64,000 bases of DNA. Source: JAJEBT01 sp965214975 (GTDB lineage: Bacteria; Pseudomonadota; Alphaproteobacteria; MPNO01; UBA830). Shown here piece after piece: positions 52,480-59,516 of this stretch (the stretch's first letter is position 1; the number at the start of each line of letters is the position of its first letter). The DNA lies in assembly GCA_965214975.1 (NCBI GenBank), contig OZ244055.1:496001-560000 (forward strand), in the 5' to 3' direction. The notes below the pieces were generated by a model that searched no databases, was not told the origin of the DNA, and worked only from the letters and a program-made list of their open reading frames with translations. The translations under genes and the position numbers were made by a program.

Positions 52480-52782
52480 TCACTTGCCTTCTGTCTGGGT
52501 CCGCGCGCCGTCCCGAGGCGGAGCGGCGCTTCGGGGAGCCGGGCCGTCCGCAATCCCGCATCGAGTCCCGGACGAAGCATCGTATTCGAACACACTCCCC
52601 TCGTCGGGAACGCGGCGGGCCGCCTCCTTCCATCGACAGCGACAGGAGCTTGCCGCCCAGCCACACGATACTTGCGCCACTTGCGCCACCCTGCCGCCGC
52701 AACGCCGCGCCGCCGCCGTCGTCGGCCGATGCCCCCCCCCGCACCGCAGAGAGGTTGAGCCTGGCCGCGAGCGGGGAGGCGG
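52480..52782. other. unassigned spacer with a C9 tract
   Basis: No gene recognised. A run of nine C residues lies at 52732-52740, 43 bp before a possible ATG at 52783. Confidence 0.4.
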
Positions 52783-52845
52783 ATGGATGTCCGGGGAGAG
52801 GACATCGCCGCCGTTCCCGACCACCGGCAGGACGGAGACGGCACC

Positions 52846-53469
52846 ATGACGACAGCGATGCCGATGCCCGGCAACACGGCGTCCACGTTCCTGATCCACC
52901 TCTTCGGCGGCGGCCTCGAGGACGACCGCTACGTCGTCGAGAAGTTCACCGCCATGGCGGACGGCGACCTCCGCCCGGTCCGGCCCGAGGCGCCGAAGTC
53001 GAAGGGCCGGGGCAAGGCCAAGCGCGTCACCGCCACCCTGAAGGAGGTCGGGGAGATGCAGCCCGCGCGCACCGAGATCATCGTCTGCACGGGCCTGCGC
53101 ACCCGCGGCGGCCAGCCAATTCTGGGGTTCGGTGGCCGCGGGCCTGTTCCGCGACCGCAGGCAGAGGGGCTGAGCGGCGTTCTCCGGGGGCGTCCCGCCG
53201 GCACTGCGCCGGCCGGGCGTCCTTCTTCCGGATTCCACTTCTGGCTCGGAGGACGACGAACATGGCTTGCAAAGACCTTGAGGTCGGCCGCGTGCGCGAC
53301 CGCGAGCGTTTCCGCAAGCGCGCCGCCGAACGCCCCGCCCAGGGGCTCTGCATCGGAGATCAGGGCATCGGCGGATCCCGCTCCCGCTCGCGGCGGGTTC
53401 CCTCGGCGTCCGCTTGCGGGAAGGCCGCGAGCAGCGCCCGCAGCGCGATCGGGGCGACAATGCAGGTGA
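52846..53469 (+). CDS. hypothetical protein, probably truncated or fused
   Basis: The frame is open from ATG 52783; a second ATG at 52846 begins MTTAMPMPGNTASTFLIHLFGGGLEDDRYVVEKFTAM. The first roughly 85 codons look protein-like: hydrophobic FLIHLFGGG, a basic KGRGKAKR stretch, and TEIIVCTGLRT. After about 53105 the translation turns into alanine/arginine-rich sequence typical of non-coding GC-rich frames. It therefore looks like a gene whose 3' part was replaced. I do not recognise the family. Confidence 0.35.
   Translation: MTTAMPMPGNTASTFLIHLFGGGLEDDRYVVEKFTAMADGDLRPVRPEAPKSKGRGKAKRVTATLKEVGEMQPARTEIIVCTGLRTRGGQPILGFGGRGPVPRPQAEGLSGVLRGRPAGTAPAGRPSSGFHFWLGGRRTWLAKTLRSAACATASVSASAPPNAPPRGSASEIRASADPAPARGGFPRRPLAGRPRAAPAARSGRQCR
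53262..53352 (+). pseudogene. short N-terminal fragment of a mobile-element-type small protein
   Basis: ATG 53262 opens MACKDLEVGRVRDRERFRKRAAERPAQGLC. This resembles the start of small proteins in which a GLCxxCG zinc knuckle would follow. Here the sequence degenerates right after GLC and runs into the 3' end of the antiporter gene. Low-confidence relic. Confidence 0.3.
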
Positions 53470-54613
53470 CCAGGGAGACCACCACCATGCCGGAGAAATA
53501 GCCGGCCGGCACGACGTCCGCGCCCTGCCGGCGCGCTTCGCTCATGACCACCATCGCGATCTCCGCCCGCGGCACCATGCTGACGCCGAGGATCGCGGCC
53601 CCGGCGGCGCCGGTCGACAAGAGCGCCGGCAGACCGGCGCCGAGTACCTTGCCGGGGATCGCCGCGAGCAGCAGGACGCCGCCAACCGCCGCGCCCGCCG
53701 GCAGCGCCGCCGGATCGATGGCAAGCCCGATGCCGATGAAGAAGAACGGCACGAAGAGGTCGTGCAACGCGCCGAACGACGCGTCGGCGTGCGCCGCCAG
53801 CGGGTCGCGGCTGAACACGAGGCCCGCGAACAGCGCGCCGATCGCGAGCGAGAATCCCAGCAGCCCGGCGGCGGCGGCGATGATGACGCCAACGCCGACG
53901 ATCATCAGCATCGGGTCCGGGGCCGGCTCGAACCGGTTCATGAAGACGGTGATCCGCCGCTCGGCGTGGCGGGAGAGGAGGAAGCACAGCATCCCGAAGA
54001 GCAGCGCCTTGACCAGCGCGACACCCGCCGCCTGTCCGCCGATCAACACGAGCGAACCCTCGGCCCCGCCAGCCAGCACCGGCAGCAGGCTGAACAGGAG
54101 GATCATCAGCAGGATCGCCGAGAGGTCGTCGAGTTCGGCCACGTCGATGAAGAGCGCGCCCGCGCGCGAGCGCAGCTGGCCTGCCTCCTGCCAGACGCTG
54201 ACGCCGACGCCGACGCTGGTCGCTGTGAGCGCGACGGCGACCACCAGACTCGGCACCAGCGGCGCGTCGAGCAGGTAGCGCGCCGCGAGGAAGCCGCCGC
54301 CGCCGCTCGCCAGCATGTTGACGAGCCAGATCGTCGCCGCGCGCGGGATCACCCGAACCAGCCCGCGCAGGTTGCTCTCGATCCCGACCCGGAACAGCAG
54401 CGCGAAAACCCCGAGCTGCGCCAGCAGGGCAAGTTGCGCGCGGGAGGTCTCGTTCAGCACCGCGGTCTCGGCGTCGAGCGAGCGCAGCGCGAAGCCGAGC
54501 AGGACAAAGCCGATCAGCGAGGGAACGCCGACCCGCCGGAAGCCGATGCGGACCGCGATCGAGAGCACCACCAGCACCCCGACGAGGAGGACGTTGAGCG
54601 AGGCGTCAAACAT
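53360..54613 (-). CDS. CPA2-type cation:proton antiporter
   Basis: 417-aa inner-membrane protein with about 12 helices, related to KefB/GerN-type monovalent cation/proton antiporters. Visible features are SLIGFVLLGFALRSLD, LFRVGIESNLRGL (the Kef/CPA2 FxxGxE block), SVGVGVSVWQEAGQL with FIDVAELDDLSAILLMILL (candidate ion-binding Asp residues), FAGLVFSRDPLAAH and VPFFFIGIGLAIDP. There is no C-terminal TrkA-N domain. ATG 54613 is chosen because hydrophobic sequence starts at once. It marks the return to normal chromosomal genes after the island. Confidence 0.85.
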   Translation of the reverse strand: MFDASLNVLLVGVLVVLSIAVRIGFRRVGVPSLIGFVLLGFALRSLDAETAVLNETSRAQLALLAQLGVFALLFRVGIESNLRGLVRVIPRAATIWLVNMLASGGGGFLAARYLLDAPLVPSLVVAVALTATSVGVGVSVWQEAGQLRSRAGALFIDVAELDDLSAILLMILLFSLLPVLAGGAEGSLVLIGGQAAGVALVKALLFGMLCFLLSRHAERRITVFMNRFEPAPDPMLMIVGVGVIIAAAAGLLGFSLAIGALFAGLVFSRDPLAAHADASFGALHDLFVPFFFIGIGLAIDPAALPAGAAVGGVLLLAAIPGKVLGAGLPALLSTGAAGAAILGVSMVPRAEIAMVVMSEARRQGADVVPAGYFSGMVVVSLVTCIVAPIALRALLAAFPQADAEGTRRERERDPPMP

Positions 54614-54996
54614 CACCCGGGATCCGCCACGATAGGAGCCTGTCCGATCGCGCCGAACGACAACCGATCGAACGCTTCGCGATCTATCGTCCGACGATAG
54701 TCGCGCCGCTCCTCCCGGACCCTGCCGGTCACTTTGTGCGCCGCATCCACGCCAGTCCTCGTAACGCGGTGCTGCCTGCTTTCCACGAGGGGAATCGCAA
54801 CGGACCGACAAACGGACCGAACGCGGGGCGCGCCGCTCGACCGGCCCGTGCATCGAGGCGGTCGACGGGGAGTCCGAGCCGTTCCCGCGGCGCGAATCCG
54901 CGGACGGCCCCCTTGCCGCCGCAAGGCGCTTCCGCCCGGGGATCCTCGAACTCGCGCCGACCCGTTCGCGATCATGCGGCTCCCGGGATCAGGGCG
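54614..54996. other. intergenic region
   Basis: About 380 bp upstream of the antiporter gene. I see no gene, tRNA or clear repeat. It probably contains the antiporter promoter on the minus strand. Confidence 0.5.
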
Positions 54997-55167
54997 CTAG
55001 CGGACCGGGATGCCCAGCCCCGCGCAAAGCGACACGATCACCGACTGGATCAGGTAGACGTTGGCCGCCGCGGGAACCGCGATGATGCCGACGAGCACCA
55101 GGATGCCGATCAGGACGTATTCCGGCGGCACCTTCCGTCGCGGCCTGTTCCGGGAAATCTCGTTCAT
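54997..55167 (-). CDS. small single-pass membrane protein
   Basis: 56-aa protein: a basic N-terminus (MNEISRNRPRRKVPPEY) and then one long hydrophobic helix VLIGILVLVGIIAVPAAANVYLIQSVIVSL. This predicts an inner-membrane protein with a cytoplasmic N-terminus. It is too short to assign. It diverges from the cupin gene at 55384. Coding is supported by the clean basic-then-hydrophobic pattern, not by recognised homology. Confidence 0.5.
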   Translation of the reverse strand: MNEISRNRPRRKVPPEYVLIGILVLVGIIAVPAAANVYLIQSVIVSLCAGLGIPVR

Positions 55168-55319
55168 GGCTCGTCCGCTGCCGGGTCCGCTTCCGCCGGA
55201 GTCGGGCCGCGGAGGCCGGTTCGGCGGTTCCTTCCGGTTGCCGCGCCAGTATCGCCGGATTCGCGGAGCCGAAGCAAGGGGCGCGCGCGCCGGAGACCGC
55301 TCCGCGCGCGGCGCCCGGC

Positions 55320-55348
55320 TTGGGTCCGGCGGCGAAACCGGGTACACT
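55320..55348 (+). promoter_or_regulatory. candidate promoter for the cupin-hydrolase-oxygenase-gpsA run
   Basis: TTGGGT (3 of 6), a 17-bp spacer and TACACT (4 of 6), ending 36 bp before the cupin ATG. It is moderate by consensus but correctly placed. Confidence 0.35.
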
Positions 55349-55383
55349 CCGGTCTTCGGCAGCCACGCGTCGGGAGAGAGCCC

Positions 55384-55902
55384 ATGAGCGCAGGAACGAG
55401 CGCAGATGCGTCGCCTCGCGGCCGGTCGGTCGTGATGCAGCCCGGCGAGGGGCCGAGCTGGTGGCAGCCGGTTCCGGCGAACGGCCATGCGGATCCGAAG
55501 CTCTTCCCCGGCAACACCGGGTTCGACGGGCTGTCCATGGGCTACCAGACCATTGCCGCGGGCGGCCGGGTGCGGCCGCATTCGCATGGCGACCAGGTCG
55601 AGATCCAGGTCTGCTTCCGCGGTCGCGGCCACGTGCTGGTCGACGGCGCGCGCCACGACCTCGTTCCGGGATCGGCCTGCTTTCTCGGGCACGGCGTCCG
55701 GCACGAGATCGTCAACGAGGGCGCGGAGGATCTCGTCATGCTGTGGGTCATCGCGCCGCCGGGCCTCGAGAGCTTCTTCGAGGCGGTCGGCCGGCGCCGG
55801 CAACCCGGCGACCCCGCGCCCGAGCCCTTCGAGAGGCCCGGGGACGTCGTCGCCATCGAGCGCTCTCTCGGCATGGACGGCACCGAGCGCGTGACCGGCT
55901 AG
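55384..55902 (+). CDS. cupin-domain protein
   Basis: 172-aa single-domain cupin. The metal-binding motif is RVRPHSHGDQVEIQVCFRGRGHVLVDG (H66, H68, E73), with the second motif ending at GHGVRHEIVNEG (H107). The fold is a small beta-barrel that binds a metal and may be an oxygenase, isomerase or sensor. An ATG with GGGAGAG about 6 nt upstream is supported. The alpha/beta hydrolase follows after 14 bp, suggesting a joint role in breakdown of a small carboxylic or amide compound. Substrate unknown. Confidence 0.8.
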   Translation: MSAGTSADASPRGRSVVMQPGEGPSWWQPVPANGHADPKLFPGNTGFDGLSMGYQTIAAGGRVRPHSHGDQVEIQVCFRGRGHVLVDGARHDLVPGSACFLGHGVRHEIVNEGAEDLVMLWVIAPPGLESFFEAVGRRRQPGDPAPEPFERPGDVVAIERSLGMDGTERVTG

Positions 55903-55916
55903 GACGGCGGCGGGGC

Positions 55917-56726
55917 ATGCCCGGGGCGAACATCGGCGACGCCGAGATCCACTACGAGGAAACCGGTGCCGGAGAGGCGGTGATGCTGGTGCCGGGGCTG
56001 GGCGGAGGCGGCGGCGTCTGGCACCGCCAGATTCCCGCGCTGAGCGGCGATTTCCGAGTCGTCGTCCACGACCATCGCGGATGCGGCCGGAGCACGCCCT
56101 CGCTGATCGACTACTCGGTGGAGCAGATGGCCGGCGACGCCCTGCGCCTGATGGACCGCCTGGGCATCGGGCGCGCGCACTGGGTCGGCCACTCGACCGG
56201 GGGCGCCATGGGGCAGGTCGTGGCCCAGGATCATCCGGACCGCATCGGCGCGCTCGTGCTCAGCGCGACATGGGCCGGGCCGGATCCGTATTTCCGGCGC
56301 TCGTTCGCCGCCCGGCGCGCCGTGCTGACCGCGCTCGGCCCGGCCGAGTACGCGCGCCATTCCGCGCTCTCGCTCCATCCGCCGTGGTACGTGAGCCGGC
56401 ACGAGAACCTGATGGAGGAGCAGGAGCGCCATCTCGCGGGAACGGGCCAGCCGGTCGAGATCATGCAAAGCCGCATCGACGCCATCTGCGCCTTCGACCG
56501 GCGCGCCCGCCTCGGCGAGATCGCGGCGCCGACCCTGGTGATCGTGGCCGAGGACGACATGGTGACGCCGCGCCATCTCTCCGACGAGATCGCCCGGGCC
56601 GTGCCCGGGGCCGAGAAGGTCGTGCTGCCCACCGGCGGCCATTTCATGCTTCACGTGCTGGCCGAGGCCTACAACGACGCCGTCGGCGGATTCCTGCGCC
56701 GCCACCGGCGGCCGGAGCCCGGTTGA
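55917..56726 (+). CDS. alpha/beta hydrolase, RutD/3-oxoadipate enol-lactonase-like
   Basis: 269-aa hydrolase. The oxyanion segment is VPGLGGGGGVW and HDHRGCGRS follows. The nucleophile elbow is GHSTGG (Ser93), the acid probably the Asp in VAEDDMVTP and the catalytic His in GGHFMLH. The cap region (about 125-190) is small. The closest general groups are RutD aminoacrylate hydrolases and PcaD-type enol-lactonases; sequence alone does not decide. It lies between the cupin and a 2OG oxygenase with tiny gaps (14 bp and 1 bp), so it belongs to one transcript. Confidence 0.85.
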   Translation: MPGANIGDAEIHYEETGAGEAVMLVPGLGGGGGVWHRQIPALSGDFRVVVHDHRGCGRSTPSLIDYSVEQMAGDALRLMDRLGIGRAHWVGHSTGGAMGQVVAQDHPDRIGALVLSATWAGPDPYFRRSFAARRAVLTALGPAEYARHSALSLHPPWYVSRHENLMEEQERHLAGTGQPVEIMQSRIDAICAFDRRARLGEIAAPTLVIVAEDDMVTPRHLSDEIARAVPGAEKVVLPTGGHFMLHVLAEAYNDAVGGFLRRHRRPEPG

Positions 56727-56727
56727 G

Positions 56728-57402
56728 ATGGCCGGGGACGCCCAGGCGGATCCGGAGCCGGAGGAAGGCCGGATCGGCCTTCGCGGCGTGTTCGCGACGC
56801 CGGTCGTCGAATGCCTTCTCCCCGACCGCGAAGCCCTGAACGCGGACCTGCGGAAGACCGTCTTCGAGCGCGAGGCCGCCCATGCCGGCACCGAGCACAG
56901 CAATCTCGGCGGCTGGCAGTCGAGCTGGGATCTCGCGCAGTGGGGCGGCGGGGCGGCGCGCAAGGTCATCGACGCCGCCCGCGACATCGCCGGCAGGCTG
57001 ACCTGCGACCGCGCCGGCAAGCCGGTCCCGACCGGCTGGATGGCCAACGCCTGGGCCAACGTCAACCGCGCCGGGCACGCCAACGAGTTCCACACCCATC
57101 CCGGCGCCTACTGGTCGGCGACGTACTACGTCGACGACGGCGGAGCCGGGGCCGACCCCTCGCTGGGCGGAGAGCTCGAGATCCAGGATCCGCGCGGCGT
57201 CGGTCCGGCGATGCTGGCGCCGCGGCTGGCTTTCGCGATGCCGGGCGGACGGTCCGTGGGAGCGAGCGAGCTGATCCGTCCGCGCACGGGCGTGCTGGTG
57301 ATGTTCCCGTCGTGGCTGTCCCATGGCGTCAGACCCTACCGGGGCGACGGCGTCCGCGTTTCCGTGGCCCTGAACCTCACGCCCGCCGCGGGGCCGGCAT
57401 AG
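56728..57402 (+). CDS. 2OG-Fe(II) oxygenase-like protein (TIGR02466-type)
   Basis: 224-aa protein with a double-stranded beta-helix oxygenase signature. The segment WANVNRAGHANEFHTHPGAYWSATYYVD (H117, H122, H124) holds candidate iron ligands. The C-terminal MFPSWLSHGVRPYRGDGVRVSVALNL holds a further His and the Arg expected to bind 2-oxoglutarate. This pattern fits the TIGR02466 group of putative 2OG-Fe(II) oxygenases, whose substrates are unknown. It starts 1 bp after the hydrolase stop, and its own stop overlaps the presumed gpsA start. Confidence 0.8.
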   Translation: MAGDAQADPEPEEGRIGLRGVFATPVVECLLPDREALNADLRKTVFEREAAHAGTEHSNLGGWQSSWDLAQWGGGAARKVIDAARDIAGRLTCDRAGKPVPTGWMANAWANVNRAGHANEFHTHPGAYWSATYYVDDGGAGADPSLGGELEIQDPRGVGPAMLAPRLAFAMPGGRSVGASELIRPRTGVLVMFPSWLSHGVRPYRGDGVRVSVALNLTPAAGPA

Positions 57403-58391
57403 CCGCCTTCGGCGTCGTCGGGGCGGGCGCCTGGGGCACGGCGCTGGCCGTCGCGCTGTGCCGGGCCGGCCACGCGCCCCGCCTGTGGGCCCGCGACCGG
57501 GCGGTCGTCCGCGCCGTGAACGAGACGCGGGCCAATCCGGACCGTCTCCCGGGAATCGGGCTCGATTCCCGGATCCGCGCCTCCGGCGACCTCGCCGACA
57601 TGGCGGCGTGCGACGTCCTGCTGCTGGCGGTGCCGGCCCAGCGTCTCGGGCAGGCGGTGTCGCCGCTCGCCGACCGGCTGCCCCGTGCCGCGTCTCTCGT
57701 GATCTGCGCCAAGGGCATCGAGCGGACCACGCTCCGCCTGATGAGCGAGGTCGTCGCCGGGATCCTGCCGGCCCGCCCGGTGTTCGTGCTTTCCGGACCG
57801 AGCTTCGCCGCGGAGGTCGCGCTCGGCAAGCCCGCCGCCGTGACTCTCGCCGGCCCCGACCTGGCAGGCGCCGCGTCCCTCGCCCGCGAGCTCGGCTCGG
57901 AACGGTTCCGCCCCTACGCGAGCGACGACGTGATCGGCGCCCAGATCGGCGGCGCGATCAAGAACGTGCTGGCGATCGCCTGCGGGATCGCCGAGGCGCG
58001 CGGCTTCGGCGACAACGCCCGGGCGGCCCTGGTCACGCGCGGACTGGCGGAGCTCACGCGGCTGTGCGTCGCCAAGGGGGGCCGCGCCGACACCATGACG
58101 GGGCTGTCGGGCCTCGGGGACCTCGTCCTCACCTGCGCGAGCCGCCAGTCGCGCAACTACTCGCTCGGGATCGAGATCGGCGAGGGGCGGCCGCTGGCCG
58201 ACATCCTCGCGGGCCGCGTCGCCGTCGCCGAAGGCGTCCACACGGCGGCCGCGGCCCGCGCGCTCGCCGCGAGGCTCGGCGTCGAGGTGCCGATCGTCGG
58301 GGCCGTGGACGCGGTGCTCAACGGGGACGCCGACATCGACGCGGTCATCGGCGGGCTGCTGTCGCGGCCGCTGAGGCCGGAGATGGGATAG
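57399..58391 (+). CDS. gpsA: NAD(P)-dependent glycerol-3-phosphate dehydrogenase
   Basis: 330-aa enzyme reducing dihydroxyacetone phosphate to sn-glycerol-3-phosphate for phospholipid synthesis. The Rossmann motif GVVGAGAWGTALAVAL sits at the very N-terminus. Further family blocks are VICAKGIE, VFVLSGPSFAAEVALGKPAAVT, IGGAIKNVLAIACGIAEA (catalytic Lys) and TMTGLSGLGDLVLTCASRQSRNY. No ATG, GTG or TTG lies in frame near the expected start. The best candidate is an ATA at 57399 overlapping the upstream TAG, with GGGG 5 nt upstream. The nearest normal start, GTG 57316, would add 28 residues of unrelated sequence. Confidence 0.9.
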   Translation: MAAFGVVGAGAWGTALAVALCRAGHAPRLWARDRAVVRAVNETRANPDRLPGIGLDSRIRASGDLADMAACDVLLLAVPAQRLGQAVSPLADRLPRAASLVICAKGIERTTLRLMSEVVAGILPARPVFVLSGPSFAAEVALGKPAAVTLAGPDLAGAASLARELGSERFRPYASDDVIGAQIGGAIKNVLAIACGIAEARGFGDNARAALVTRGLAELTRLCVAKGGRADTMTGLSGLGDLVLTCASRQSRNYSLGIEIGEGRPLADILAGRVAVAEGVHTAAAARALAARLGVEVPIVGAVDAVLNGDADIDAVIGGLLSRPLRPEMG

Positions 58392-58414
58392 CGGTCCGCC
58401 GGATCCGGGACCGC
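58391..58414 (+). terminator. stem-loop at the gpsA stop (possible terminator)
   Basis: GCGGTCC (58391-58397) pairs with GGACCGC (58408-58414) around a 10-nt loop, directly at the gpsA stop codon. No T-run follows, so its role in termination is uncertain. The following 267 bp hold no gene. Confidence 0.3.
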
Positions 58415-58681
58415 CGCCGGCGCTCTCCCGCGCCGCGCGGCCGCGCCCCGTCGCCGCGCCCGCAACCGCCGCGGGCGCGGTGCCGGCCCGCCCGCTCCCG
58501 ACGTGTTCGGAATCGGGGGAATCCGCGCTACACTCCGCCGGCATCGGAAGGTCTCTCCGGCGGCCGCCGTTTCCCGGTTCCGGACGCCGTGCCGGAGCCG
58601 GGCTGCCGGCGCGTCCTCCGGTCGGGGAATCCGGGAGCGGCGCCGGAGGCGGGGCCGGCGCGGGCGGAGGGGGCGCGACGC

Positions 58682-59095
58682 ATGAACCACTGGCTTTTCA
58701 AGTCGGAGCCGGGAGCGTGGTCGTGGGACGACCAGGTCGCGGCCGGAACCGCGGAATGGGACGGCGTGCGCAACCACCAGGCCAACAACAACATGAAGGC
58801 GATGAAGAGGGGCGACCGCGCCTTCTTCTACCACTCGGTCAACGAGAGGCGCATCGTCGGCGTCGTCGAGGTGGCGCGCGAGCACTATCCCGATCACACG
58901 GATCCGACGGGGCGGTTCGGAATGGTCGACGTGACGGCGGTCCGGCCGGTCGCGAAGCCCGTCACCCTCGCGGAGATCAGGGCCGAGCCGGCGCTTTCCG
59001 GATTCGCTCTCGTGAGGCAGTCCCGCCTGTCCGTGGTTCCGGTCGCCGAGCGCGAGTGGAGGGTGCTTTGCCGGATGGCCGGGGTCGATCCCTGA
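58682..59095 (+). CDS. EVE domain protein
   Basis: 137-aa single EVE (PUA-like) domain. The start MNHWLFKSEPGAWSWDDQ and the segments EWDGVRNHQANNNMKAMKRGDRAFFYHS and GVVEVAREHYPD are the family hallmarks. EVE domains are thought to recognise modified bases in DNA or RNA; free-standing versions like this are widespread in proteobacteria and their role is unsettled. The length equals the domain, with no fusion partner. The 3' end overlaps the Rieske gene, suggesting one transcript. Confidence 0.9.
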   Translation: MNHWLFKSEPGAWSWDDQVAAGTAEWDGVRNHQANNNMKAMKRGDRAFFYHSVNERRIVGVVEVAREHYPDHTDPTGRFGMVDVTAVRPVAKPVTLAEIRAEPALSGFALVRQSRLSVVPVAEREWRVLCRMAGVDP

Positions 59096-59496
59096 GCGGC
59101 GGCGCAACGGCCGGGGAGGGCCGGTTCCTCTGCCGGCTCGACGAGATCGGGGATCCCGGGAGCCGGGGTTTCGAGGGGATTCCCGGCGCGGCGCCGTTCT
59201 TCGTCGTGCGCCGCGGCGCCGGGGTCTTCGCCTATCGCAACGTCTGCCCCCATTACGGCGCGCCGCTCGACTGGAAGCCGGACGCTTTCCTGAACCCCGG
59301 CCGCGACCGGATCCTGTGCTCCATGCATGGCGCGCTGTTCGACGTCGCGAGCGGAATCTGCACGCGCGGGCCGTGCGCCGGGGAGGCCCTGACGACGGTC
59401 CGCGTGACGGTGCGCGGCGGCGCCGTGTACCTGCCGCCGCCGTCCGGCGATCTTGCCACGGAGCCGGTCCGGCCCGATAATCCCCGCGTTTCGTGA
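59068..59496 (+). CDS. Rieske [2Fe-2S] ferredoxin-like protein
   Basis: 142-aa single-domain Rieske protein. The two ligand motifs are VCPHYGAPLDW (Cys60, His62) and ILCSMHGALFD (Cys84, His87), with the right spacing for a [2Fe-2S] cluster. No signal peptide or membrane helix is present, so it is a soluble electron carrier or a small oxygenase component. The start is uncertain: TTG 59068 has GGAGGG 4 nt upstream and overlaps the EVE gene by 28 bp; GTG 59056 is an alternative. The acsA promoter appears to lie within its last 45 bp. Confidence 0.82.
   Translation: MPDGRGRSLSGGATAGEGRFLCRLDEIGDPGSRGFEGIPGAAPFFVVRRGAGVFAYRNVCPHYGAPLDWKPDAFLNPGRDRILCSMHGALFDVASGICTRGPCAGEALTTVRVTVRGGAVYLPPPSGDLATEPVRPDNPRVS
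59453..59481 (+). promoter_or_regulatory. sigma70-type promoter for acsA
   Basis: TTGCCA (5 of 6), a 17-bp spacer and GATAAT (5 of 6), ending 35 bp before the acsA ATG and inside the end of the Rieske gene. This is one of the best consensus matches in the window. Confidence 0.6.
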
Positions 59497-59516
59497 CCGG
59501 CGGGAAAGGAAGCGCC

